Assembly (NCBI GenBank): GCA_022376465.1
Contig: JACDTU010000010.1
Span: 992,001 to 1,056,000, forward strand
Direction: 5' to 3'
Length of the DNA stretch: 64,000 nucleotides
From: Cubamyces lactineus
Taxonomy: Eukaryota > Basidiomycota > Agaricomycetes > Polyporales > Polyporaceae
The notes under the pieces were generated by a model, which made no database searches, was not told the DNA's origin, and saw only the letters and a list, made by a program, of their open reading frames with translations. Positions within the stretch are counted from its first letter, which is position 1. Every line of letters begins with the position of its first letter. This document shows positions 1 through 10,800 of the stretch, piece after piece. The translations under genes and the position numbers were made by a program.

Positions 1-66
1 ATCCATATCAGAATCGACCGAAGGACTCATTTGCGCCCACTTACATGACCCTTTCCCTGTGTTAGG

Positions 67-1681
67 CTAGACCCCAGCTCGACCGTGGGCCCACTCGGAG
101 ATTAGCACCCCTGCCGTCATATTCAACGGCGGCAGCTTGAACGCCGGTGCATCAGCAGGCGACTGGGGTGCGCTGTCTCCCTGTAGCTTCGAGCCGTTGT
201 CGTCATTTCCGGAGAAGATCGACCCTTGATCCCGCCGGGTGAGCGTTCGCCCCTCCCTGTGATTAAGTACGTTCAGGATCTCTTCCCGTGTGTACCACCG
301 CGCCTCTGTGGAATCGAAGGTCAGATGGGGCTGTCATCTGTGGACCGTGGCGGTACTGACCTTCAAGCTCATTGTCGAGGTCGGTGCGGATTGGTTCGGC
401 GGAGCTCGCAGTTGCGTAGAAGCCGGTGAGAAGGGTCGAAGGAAAAGGCTGTCAAAGTGTCAGACACGACCACTGTTCCCGACAGCATGCCACAATAAGG
501 CGACGCACCCAGGGTAGAGTGGAGTGGTACCGGATATTCCAGACTTTCACACCGGCCTCCTCCCACAGTTCCCGCTTGACTGCGTCTTCAAACGACTCTC
601 CCGGCTCGAGGAAACCAGACAAGCACGAGTAGAACTTCTGCGGCCAAGGTCTCTGCCAACAAGCGGCAAGCGTCAGCTCCACAATCCCACACATGTCCGG
701 ATCGAAATGAACGCACATTTCTCCCGAGGAGGATCTTATCACCCGACTCGTTGACGACAGCCATGACCACCACCGCGTCAGTCCGCGGGTGCTCAAAGTT
801 ATGCAAGCCCCGCGCAGTCGGACACGGCTTTCTACCGGTGTTGTCCGCCCAAGGGAGGAGCGAAGAGCACGACAGTTTCCATCCGGCCCACAAGGAGTAC
901 ACGGGAGATCCGCATGCAGGGCAATGCTGTACAAGAGATCTCGGTATAAAAGCGAGCCCGATCGTCCGCTCACTACGGGGCGCGGGGGAGGCGATTTCTA
1001 CGACAATACACATACCTTGTTGCGCGCGTTCCAGTCCGTGATGCTGCGTGCCTCCGCGAAGAGCGCGGTCTCGACCGCGTCGAAGCTGCCCATCGCCGCC
1101 CTCGGCTCCGAGAAGGACAACTCCGCGCCCGCTTGCGCCGCTGCGGACCTGTGCAGCACGCCGTCTACTTCGGACGCGGCGACGTCCGAGACGTCGAGCG
1201 AGAAGTACGGAGTGCCGTCGATGTGCGCGAGTAGCCTCTCCGCGCTCGCCTTGGCGCTGAAGTCGGACGAGGGCAACGCATTGGCAGATTCCGCGCTTCC
1301 CGTCTCGTGCAGCCCGAGGAAAAATATGGGCGTTCCGCGGAACCGAGCGGCCGCTAGTCCAGGAACATCGTTGGAGGCGAGGTCGCCTGTGTTCTGACCC
1401 TGCGAGAAGAATGGCTCCGGGCCCAGGAGCGGTCTCACGTCGTTCGTGGTCAAGCGAGCGAGGGTCTGCTTCGCGCTCGGTTGGCTTTGTAGAAGCGGTT
1501 GACCTTCTCTGAACACAAGCCATCGGGTTGCGGGGACGCTTACTACGGCGTTCAGGAACGTTGACGAAGAGCGGAGCCATGAGAGGCGGTTGATGAGAAC
1601 TTTGCCATAAGTGCTGCAGATGGAGGCAGAAGTCGGTGCTCGATTCGTGTGTAAAAAGAAGCTAGCTCACCCTGCGCTCAT
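67..1681 (-). CDS. NPY1: NADH pyrophosphatase (NUDT12/NPY1 family Nudix hydrolase)
   Basis: Hydrolyses NAD(P)H and related dinucleotides to mononucleotides; family members act in peroxisomes or cytosol. I joined six exons (1681-1671, 1613-1016, 926-717, 652-509, 448-361, 305-67), which sum to exactly 430 codons (429 aa). In order: an N-terminal Nudix-like domain ending in DWNARNK, a zinc-ribbon start (HCPACGSP), the family linker GWKLSCSSLLPWADNTGRKP followed by HNFEHPRTD, and the Nudix box beginning GFLEPGESFEDA with REL.EEAG (GX5EX7REUXEEXGU). The NADH-specific segment after the box (YHSTLPWPFPSTLLTGFYA) is split by an intron. Exon 1 is only 11 nt; it gives MSAG before the conserved INRLSWLR and is the least certain part. 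The second zinc-ribbon cysteine pair is not a clear CxxC. I see no C-terminal PTS1 tripeptide (the end is AGV). Family assignment is very secure. Confidence 0.93.
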
Positions 1682-2456
1682 CCTGGTGACTGTCTGCAGG
1701 GGTAGTATATGCTAACTGCAGATGGTGCACAGGAGACCTAGGACGATCCTGCGCTGATATATTGTACTTCAGATTCGATATTTGGGCAATCCTACGTTCC
1801 CCGAGAGAGAGCACGAAGAGATGCAAGGCGTGATGCCTGGCCCGATATGCGCCGAGAGCAATTGTAGGTCAAACCCCCGGAGGAAGAGGGACAACACGGC
1901 AAATAGACCACTGTCTGAATCGAGGCATGTGTCCCCTGAGTCTGCCCTATTATCCCTCTGCACCGGCGCTCAAAAGAAGCATACCCCTGGAGGTTCCTGG
2001 GGAGTGTGTGAAAGCAAGTGCAAGCCCGGGAACATCCACAGCCGTCTGCTGAATTGTATCTTCGCTCGTATGCGAGAGTGCTACATGCACCGGTGGCCTC
2101 CGCACCCGTCGTGGCCAATGCGGGCAGTCCCGGGGACGTTACAGGAATTGAAACAGAGGAATTGATGGCTCCGCAGCCAATGAGAGAGGCTCGTATAATG
2201 GCGACACAGGGTCACTTGACAGACCACGGGTGACGTACCCGGTGTGATTGGTTTAATATTAGCAAGCGGCCCGTCGTATACTCGGTATTTGCTAGACTAC
2301 AGGCTGTCTGAACGAGGCTGTGGGTGGCCTCTGCTTCGCGTTCGAATATATAATTGAACATCGGACGGACACGGGATAAAAATTGATTTGCATACTACGA
2401 ACTCACAATTTGCAACTATTCGACTCGAGAATCATTCAGTCGATACTTTTAGTGCT
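1682..2456. other. Intergenic region, no gene seen
   Basis: Holds the upstream region of the NADH pyrophosphatase gene (transcribed leftward from 1681) and the downstream region of the AA9 gene. Short open frames occur on both strands, but none has a recognisable domain or a consistent exon chain. No repeat or RNA gene was seen. Confidence 0.6.
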
Positions 2457-3478
2457 TCACCCCTGCCAGACAGCGGGGCCGGGGATGGTGTAGTTGTACA
2501 CGGTCTTATGACAATAGTTAGTCAAGGTGGGCTGCGTGATACTCAAGCCGATACTCACAGTCTGGGAGTAGACGTCGATGTTAACACCAGGGTCCGACCT
2601 ACAAATTAACATGAGTACGACAGTTGAGCATTTGTGACATAAAAAGACTTACATGCTGTACGCGCCGGGGAACTTGACGAGGTACGAGCCGGAGGGCTCA
2701 GCGGAACCGGAACCGGTGATGACCAACTGCGCACACTCTGGGTAGAATTGCGGCTGGTTCGGAGTGTGGATCGCGAGGAGCTCGTGGCGGAGGAAGTAGT
2801 TGCCGGGCTTGAGGGAGGCCGGGATGGTCGTCGTCCAGGTGTTGTTGTTCGCAATGAGCTCGCCCTGCGCCCATTGGCCGTCCGCGACGCTGCCGGAGAG
2901 TAGACCGGCCTGGTCGATCTTGAACTGTGTGCAAAACAAGCGGTAAGCGCCTGATGTATGTGGTGGAAGTGCGAACGACAACGTACCCAGTTGAGTGAAG
3001 AGGGCGTTGCCGTCGTACAGTCGCCGTTGCAGTTTGCCATGTACACCATGACAGGTCCGATAGAGTGAGGCCATTGGCTGTCGGCTTTGTTAGCGCGCCT
3101 GCATTCGGCCGCTGAACGCCTGCGAATACTCACTTCCAGTATGCAATGACCTTGGAACCAGCGGGCACGGTCGCCGACAGCTGGCCGGAGCCAAGAGACG
3201 CTCCGTTGTTATTACAGGCGAGGAATGAATCGGTCGGGTCCGTGATCGGGTTGTAGGTGTCCCACTCGCGCTGGATGCTTGACTGGCCTACGGGAGTGTT
3301 GTAGGCCTTGAAGCTATAGAACATCGGTAGCTTAGTTGGGCATAAATAGAAGGCATTGCAGCATATTCGCTCACCCTTCGTACCACTCGCCGTTGATTTG
3401 GTATTCCAAGACACCACCGTGGGCAGCAACCTGACTGACGGCAAGAGCAAGAGCGGTGAGCGCAGCAGTCGCAAACAT
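2457..3478 (-). CDS. AA9 lytic polysaccharide monooxygenase (secreted)
   Basis: A copper enzyme that oxidatively cleaves cellulose or hemicellulose outside the cell. Joined exons give about 245 aa. The start at 3478 opens a signal peptide (MFATAALTALALAVSQVAA) directly followed by HGGV; His20 would be the N-terminal copper-brace histidine after cleavage. Downstream, in order: AYWNQWPHSIGPVMVYM, FKIDQAGL, PGNYFLRHELLAIH (second copper histidine) and QFYPECAQL (axial tyrosine region and conserved Cys). The end is VYSQT joined across a 54-nt intron to VYNYTIPGPAVW, the usual AA9 terminus. There is no CBM1 module or long linker, so this is a single-domain form. All joins keep frame. It stands alone, with about 0.64 kb of free upstream DNA. 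C1/C4 selectivity cannot be told from the sequence. Confidence 0.95.
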
Positions 3479-4120
3479 GTCGAAGTGCGTGTGTTCGTGT
3501 GTTCAGGAGGGCTTTGCAGCACGACGAACGACGCCGAAGGCTTGCATCCCTATATACGTGCAAGACTTCAGAACATTAGACATTGTGTGCAGCTCAGCAT
3601 AGCGACGAAATTCCGTTGCGGTGGGCCTGGAAAATATGTGGGATCTACCTCGGAAAGTGCGAAGACGGTTGTGCGATGCATCGCATGGTCATAAGAACGT
3701 TGCATCATCGAATCAGGCGAGAATGAGATCGCTAGGGTGCGTCTATTTTGCAACGCTGTGTCTATATTCGTACCAACCAGATCCGAGGAGGCTTCTGTGT
3801 CGTCATCGTGCTCAGCGAGAGAAGGTCGCCTTAGTGGACCGCAGCGAGACGAGTGAATTCAGAACATGTTGCCCCATGACATGCGTTGCATCCCAGCAGT
3901 GTCTGGAAACATCGAGAGGGATATACACCTGCGCTGGTTAGCTACCATGGTGAAAGCCTCGGATATTTCACGCACTGCGCAGAGGTCACCGGCCAAATCA
4001 GATTGAGTACACATCCTACAAACACACTACCTATGATGCGTCCGCATGATTCTCCCAAAGGTATGTTCGCGCGAAGACCGGAACGCTGGGGATCCAACCA
4101 AACTGAGAGTGCAGGAGCAG
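3479..4120. other. Upstream region of the AA9 gene, no gene seen
   Basis: This 0.64 kb separates the AA9 start codon from the 3' end of the PRKRIP1-like gene. It should contain the AA9 promoter. I could not identify a convincing TATA box or carbon-regulation site cluster, and the small open frames show no domain. Confidence 0.5.
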
Positions 4121-4910
4121 CTAATCCTCTTCAATGATAGTGATCCTGGGTGCGTCAACAACAGGGACAGGCGGCGCGTTCGATGTTGAAGACGCGTTCG
4201 TATCCTCGTTTGTGACTTGCGGCATAGGTCCGACGTCGTCCTCCTCGTCCTCATCGTCACTGCCCTCCTCGCCCGGTCGGCGGAACACAAGTTCCTTCCC
4301 ACTGACAAGTCTCCGTTTCTTGAGCGGCACGTCGGCGCGCTCTCCACTTGCTTCCGAGCCTGCACCGACTCCATCGTCCTGCGTTCCGTCCTTATCGGCC
4401 GCCTTGCCCTTTGCGCGTTCCTTCTTCTTCTGTCGCTTTGCACGATTCTTTGCCGTCTTTGCCTGAGCCTGTTCTTCTCGCTCGCGTTTCCGCCGCTCGA
4501 ACTCAGCCTCTATGGCTTCCTGACCACGAGGAAGAGGAGCGCCATTAGTACGACCATATGCATTTCGTACCAGGCGTTCGATAACTGAAAATTTGGAGTA
4601 TGAAACTGCGTACCTTTTGTGCCTCCTCCTCCATGAGTTTCAGCCGCTCATATTCTCGTCGCCTGCTGGCCTTGTATACGTGAAACTCTCCACTGCCAGC
4701 ACCCGCACTGGAGCCCTGAACGTTCTTCATCATCTCCCGCGGTGGCCTGATGGCCTTCTCCTTCGGAGGAGGAGGGATATATGCGGGTTTGGCAGGGTCC
4801 TTGAGCAGCTTTTCGAGCTGAGCTCGTTGTTTGTCGAGCGGTGTAGAAGCATGTCGGTGCGCTGAGCCACTTGGTGCGGGCGATGGAGAATGTGAGGGAG
4901 AAACAGACAT
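4121..4910 (-). CDS. PRKRIP1-like spliceosome-associated protein (DUF1168)
   Basis: Human PRKRIP1 binds double-stranded RNA and PKR and is a component of the catalytic spliceosome, so a nuclear pre-mRNA splicing role is likely. Two exons (4910-4614 and 4519-4121, 94-nt intron) give 231 aa. The N-terminal half carries the family core: LLKDPAKPAYIPPPPKEK, RPPREMMKNVQGSSAGAGSG, and FHVYKASRRREYERLKLMEE. A highly charged helix follows the intron, rich in KTAKNRAKRQKKKERAKGKA, which looks like a nuclear localisation and RNA-binding segment. The tail is acidic (GSDDEDEEDD) and ends in ITIIEED. Length and domain order fit fungal members. The start at 4910 is the first in-frame ATG before the conserved core. 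Confidence 0.93.
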
Positions 4911-5470
4911 AATGTGAAAGGGTTACTAGTGAGAGATGTGGAAGTGCTGGTCTGGGGCCAGGTAAAGCCACAGCGAACTGGACCACGCTACTGGGCGCCT
5001 ATTCAATTGCTCACCGCTTACAGCATAGCGCCCGAGTGGTTGTTTCTTCAATAGTACGCATCAGCAAACCTCCAGCTCGAGTATGAGCGCTTGCATGTGA
5101 TCGTAATCCAGAGAATGCGCATCATTGAGGTAGCCTGATTATAAGCGTGCATATCGAAACGACTTGGGCTTACAACCCGAGGGAATCTACACTATCCAAC
5201 AGTCCGGTCATATAGCTATATGATGCAAGTGTTCAATGATGTGGTATTGCAACGATTGCAAGGGCTTGTGTGCCAATATACGTAGGTCATGTAGTTCTGG
5301 GCAATCAGCTCGGGACCACTCGCTTCACCACTTCCCGGCTTTTCCCTCGGACTCATGCTCGGTGTCGTCCTACGAAGCCAGGAGGTGTAGAAACCAATTA
5401 GATTTCAAGGGCAGTATAGTACAGAATACATCTTGAGGCAGATAACAAGTATACATGGTTATACGCAGCA
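4911..5470. other. Intergenic region, no gene seen
   Basis: Lies between the PRKRIP1-like start and the DUF6698 gene stop. It should hold the PRKRIP1-like promoter and the 3' untranslated end of the DUF6698 gene. No coding, RNA or repeat feature was supported. Confidence 0.5.
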
Positions 5471-7198
5471 TCATGTCGCACCGGTGAGATTCGAAGGGAG
5501 AGCGTCTGCTGCAGGGCTGCCCATGGAGGCTGAGTTGGCGAAGAGCTCGAGAACTCGTGCAGTGTCGTTGGGAGCCATGCGGTGTCCCTGCTGGTTTTCA
5601 GCCTTTTTAGCACGGTCGCCATAGACGAGACTATGCGCGATGTGAGTCAGTAACTAAGTAACGCATGTGAATAGTACGTTGTACTAACCTAGTGTATGCT
5701 GCGAGAACCTTCTCAGAGAAGGTCTGATTAGTGAAAAACTTCACAATGTTCTTGAAGAACGTGGCGCCGTCGAACACAGCGGAATTTTGCTGGTCCCACT
5801 TGTCGCACGTTCCAAGGGTAAAGTGAACCTGATGTGTTGATGATGAGTATACGTCATGGAGATCAATGAACATTGAGATCACGTACCAAACACGCGATGT
5901 ATGCAATGTTCTCTGGCTTGACGGACACAATGCCGTGTTTGCGCGAGATCGACGCGCGACCATTACCTTTCAACCCCGGCGCCTTTGCAACGGCGCTAGG
6001 ACCCTCAAAGACACAGCGGTAGGCCTGATCCACTACATGAGCTGCGAAAATACAGTCACTGAGGCATTGGTGGTAACTCACCACCATAAGGAAGCTGCTT
6101 AGGAGGAGGCCGTCGGTGATATCCTCTGCTTGAGACACACGCAGATCTTCTTGATATAAGAAACTTGGAAGGCACATGTGGTCGAACACTAGTGCACCAG
6201 AGAGGACTTGGTCGAGGATCCTGACAATGACAATCATTAGCAGCGGAGTGACAGAGGAGCACGCATCAGCTTACGTATCAGGATCCTCTTCGAAGTTCTC
6301 GAGGAGGCTGTAAGGTACAAGCAGGCGTGCGGTGCGGCGGTTATAGAACCCCCAGTGGTCGCGAAAATCGGTGAAAACATCATTGGTGGTGTTGTAAAAA
6401 TTTGATGTTGCATCACGCTGAGATGATGGCGGAAGAGGAGGCGAAAGCAATAGCTTGAGGTGGACATGCTTCTTGAGAGTGTTGATGTCGGCAGACCGAC
6501 CTTGACGTGCGTGGAAATCAACCTTCGTAGTGGGAGATGTCAGCACCGGAATGGACGCAGGATAGATCACTCACAAACTCGCCGAGGAGGGTGACGTCGA
6601 GACAGTTTTCTACAAACAGTGGGAGGAAGGGGCGAAGGAAAGGGGCCGAGTCTAGAAGCCAGCAGAAGAGCTTCTTGTAAGCTGTCCTATCAGCTTCAGG
6701 GCTAGATATCACAGCAGGCGTTCAGTAGCGATGCAACGGCATCAGGAAGCACGTACCATTCCTCGAGGATTTGATTGTGCTTGCCTGACGTCTCTGCTTG
6801 AGGGGTGGTGTAGAGGAGAAAGCCAATGGGGACGGCTTGGCTGACAGCGATGTATGGGCCATGGAAGCGCATAGTGAGGCGTGCCAGCCCTTGTAGCGTA
6901 TATGCAGCGCGCTTTGAGGCACTATTTGTCACACCGCATTCAGTATGGGACCCGGGTGTGCAAGCCCTTGCACCACTTACCTGACAGTCCACTTCTTAGA
7001 CTCCTTTGCTTTGACCAATTCGGTCACTAAAGCCTCGTAGGCGTCTTCAGTGTGGCGATCAGGGGCGCTGGTAGAAGGCCTGCAGTCCTGAGATTGGTCC
7101 TGACTATCGGGGTCATTGTTGTCCGGTGGATGGATAGAGCTCAGAGATGGACTCTGCCGATGGTGGCGACGAGGTGGTGAACGAGAGGATGGGCGCAT
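5471..7198 (-). CDS. DUF6698-type basidiomycete protein, start uncertain
   Basis: A multi-intron gene whose pieces match what I recall of DUF6698, a family common and multi-copy in basidiomycetes and of unknown function. Recognisable pieces in order: an RS/RP-rich, SR-like N-terminus (e.g. MRPSSRSPPRRHHRQSPSLS), a helical block ending in LPDAVASLLNA, GRSADINTLKKHV, WGFYNRRTARLLVPYSLLEN, EDPDT, LPSFLYQED, AYRCVFEGPSAVAKAPGLKG, PENIAYIACLVHFTLGTCDK and FDGATFFKNIVKFF. It ends ALPSNLTGAT. The first in-frame ATG of the SR-like exon is at 7198, but that frame stays open to about 7468 with more RS-type sequence and no ATG, so the true start may lie in an upstream exon. It is head to head with the Plavaka gene. 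I see no nuclease or transposase motif. Molecular role unknown. Confidence 0.72.
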
Positions 7199-7683
7199 AT
7201 AGCCATAACGAGACGGAGTCCGGCCTGACGTACTGGGGTGGAATTGACGCCGAGTAGGAGAGCGGCTTCGCCCTCGGGAGTCCAAGTTGGGCTCTTCATC
7301 CGGGGATCGCGAACGAACGTGATGTCCACCTCGACGCTCTCTGGATCTGTTCTGTCGTATCCCTTCACTGCGAGGAGTGGTTGAGATGCTGTAGGGACAA
7401 AATTGAGCGAGCTCTTCATCTGCAAGGCCATATACTCTACCGGAAATGACGAGAACGGTTTGACTCGTTCATCTTGACCTTGCAAGAATCGGCGGGTGTG
7501 GATGGCAGTGAGATAGAGAGGGAAGAAGGGGCAGTTCCATGAGCGACGGATGCGGCGGTTGCTTTTAGCCTGGTAATGTTGCCTGGAGCAGGGCTCAGAT
7601 AGGTCAAGTTACAGTGAGACGAAGCCAACCTTCAGAGACGGCAGCAGTGCTACTCTCGCAATGGTCCATATATGGAAGGAGGT

Positions 7684-7689
7684 CACGTG
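7684..7689. promoter_or_regulatory. CACGTG E-box between the DUF6698 and Plavaka genes
   Basis: A perfect CACGTG palindrome lies in the shared upstream region of the divergent DUF6698 and Plavaka genes. bHLH factors bind this site in fungi. Whether it is used here is inference. Confidence 0.35.
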
Positions 7690-7866
7690 CCATGGATAGC
7701 TTCACGTTGACCCACCTCAACGCTATCTTTCACACCACCAACTCTCTGCCAGCTCTGCGGCGATATTCCCTCGGCATATATGAATGTCACTTGCGCTTTC
7801 CTATTCACATCTTAGATGCGGGAATCTAGGCTAATAGTTACTCTCCTGCTACTCCTGGTCTGGGCA

Positions 7867-10800
7867 ATGCAATACACATGCAGCGGCTGTGGCGACACCT
7901 TCAAGCAGCTGAAGAAGCACCAATCGGTATGCGAACCCTTCCAGGATCTCTTTGCTGGAGGATTCAAGCGACGGCTACACATGCAAGAGGAAGAGCGGCA
8001 AGCTAAAATTCGACGACTCGAAGCTACTCAAGCAGCTGAACTCGAACTCGAACGTCAACGGACAGAAGAACTTGCGCGCCAGATGGTCAATAATTTCTCT
8101 TCTGCTATTTGCACTGGCTAATTGTGATATCAGGCGATGGTAGAGGCCTCGCGGCCTGTCGAAGTTGTCTCATTCAGTCGTGCTGGCCGCAAGCGACGCG
8201 CACCTGCCAAACTTCAAGATATGGTTCCATCGTCTCTTCCCGGAATCCCTGAGCACATCCCCCGAGCACCCGGACCGTCTGTACATGTAGTCGACCAACA
8301 CCCGCTTACCCCGCCTGCAGTTGAACCCCATCCCACCACGACACCTGACCAGCCAATCAGCACGCCGGCCAATCGCTTTGGCGTGTTCCGCCGCTACACC
8401 CAAGAACCCGCTAACGATCCTGAAGAAGGTCTAACCCCAGATGCCTTCTGCGATCTGAAAACCCCCACATCCCTTTCTACTGCGGCACACCAGCCCTTGC
8501 GTCCATTCAGGTCACAGCAATCGCGCATGAGCTCTTGGTTTGCACCGTTCCTCAACGCCACCGTCTTTCGCCTAATGCGCTGGTTCTACTCGGGCTCCGT
8601 GGTGAAGTCTGGCAAACAGCTAGACTCCCTTGTTCACGACGTGATTCTGGCAGAAGATTTCGATCGTGAGGCCCTCCGCGGTTTTAGTACGAAGCAGGAG
8701 CTGGAGCGTTTGGACAAGCACGAGGCGAGCGGAGGTGCATTCAATGCGGGCGATGGATGGAGGGAAGCCTCGGTGGACATACCCCTCCCGAAGGAGAAGG
8801 TCCAACACAGCTCCGAACAAAACGCTCCTGTATTCAAGGTCAGCGGGATCCACTACCGGCCTTTGTTACAGGTTGTCAAGACAGCGTGCACGGATACCCT
8901 CTCAGTTCGACACCATTGGATCCCCTTCAAGCTCTTCTACTCTTCTTCAGACAACGGCGCCACAACAGAGCGACTGTGGTCAGATTCGTACACGGCAGAT
9001 GCAGTCCATGATCTTGATGCAGAGATCCAGATGAAGGCCCGTGGTGCTCGCGAGCCCGATGACCCGCCCGACTTGGAGTATGCAGTTGCCCCAATCATGC
9101 TCGGTTCAGACTCCACCCACCTCACGAACTTCGGCAGCGCGTCTCTCTGGCCCATCTACCTTGTCCTAGCCAATCTTACAAAGTACGTCCGGTGTATCCC
9201 CTCCGTGTTCGCTCTCCATCACCTGGCGTATATTCCTTCGGTGCGTGGCGCCAGCGAGACATGCCATTCGTACTTGCTCACGTATTCTGCATAGTTACCA
9301 GATATACTTCAAGAAGCATACAAGGAAGCTTATGGCGAACCGGCTAGTGCTGCTGTCCTCCGGTGGTGCAAACGGGAGCTCATGCAGCAAATCTGGTTGC
9401 TACTTCTCGATGACGAATTCGTACAGGCATACGTCCATGGAGTTATCATCACGTGTGGAGATGGCATACGGCGTCGTATCTTTCCCCGTCTCCTCACTTA
9501 CACTGCTGACTATCCTGAGAAGTGAGCAAACTAAATTACGACCAGATTAGTATGATGCTGACACGCATTCACCTCGCTGCAGATGTCTCTTGGCGTGTAC
9601 ACGCTTTCTCGGGCGCTGTCCGTGCCCCGACTGTCTTGTAGAGAAGTCCCGGATCCATCTCATGGGCACAGTCCATGATCTGTCTGCCCGCATTACTCGG
9701 CCACGTACAGATTCCTCGCCTCTCCGTTATACACTTGCCCGAATTCGCGACTGGATCTTCCGGCTTGGCAGCCCACCCGAGGGCAAGCGCGTCAATGCAG
9801 CTCTTTACGACACAAGCACCGCATCCAACCAGAGCGCGTTCTCTCGGCGGCTTTCTGAATACGGATTTGATGTTTATCGTATGTTCGTGCCCGACCTCAT
9901 GCACGAATTTGAGCTGGGTGTATGGAAGTCAACATTCACACATCTGGTTCGAATTCTGGTGGCTGCTGGTGGGGACGGTGTCCAGGAAATGAACCGTCGG
10001 TGCGCGTCATTGCTACGGATTCCATCTCTGGCAGCTGACCTCATGGACACCAGGTTCTCAAAGATCCCGACTTTTGGCAGAGACACGATCCGACGTTTTG
10101 GGGCGAATGTTGCCGGAATGAAAAAACTAGCCGCTCGTGACTTCGAGGACCTTGTTCAGGTACATGGTCATGTACGATGTTGTCATACCTGCTAACCCTC
10201 ATGCCTAGTGCGCAATCCCAGTATTCGAGGCACTGTTGCCGTCTCGTCACGACACGCTCGTTCGCCAGGCCCTCTTCCGCCTCGCCACCTGGCACGCCTT
10301 GGCCAAACTTCGCCTTCACTCCGACAGTACCCTCAACGTCTTCGAGAAGATCACGGTGCTCCTTGGAAAGGCGATGCGCGCTTTCGCCAGCAAGGTTTGT
10401 CCGGAATATGACACACGAGAGCTGGACAGAGAGGTAGCGGCGCGCCATCGACGGCGCAAGCGTGGTAAAGGCCAATCATCCGCTGCGTCGCCAGAAGACC
10501 ACATGAAGACAGGACCAAAGCGGAAAGTATTCGACCTCAACACGTACAAGTATCATCGACTCGGCGACTATGCCCGTAGCATTCGTCGATATGGGACCAC
10601 TGATGGATATACAACGCAGACGGTACGTCCATCGGGCCATGACAGAATTGCGCTAATGTATTACTAGTGTGAACTCGAGCACCGACGCGTGAAGCGATTC
10701 TACGTACGAACCAACAAAAACAAACATTTTGTCTCGCAGATAGCGAGGCATCAACGACGCGAAGCGTTCTTGGGTACCGCGGGCAAGCAAGCGCATGCGC

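Noticed and set aside
789..1397. A 202-codon plus-strand frame
   Set aside because: It lies antisense to the exons of the NADH pyrophosphatase gene and has no domain; it is a shadow of the real coding strand.
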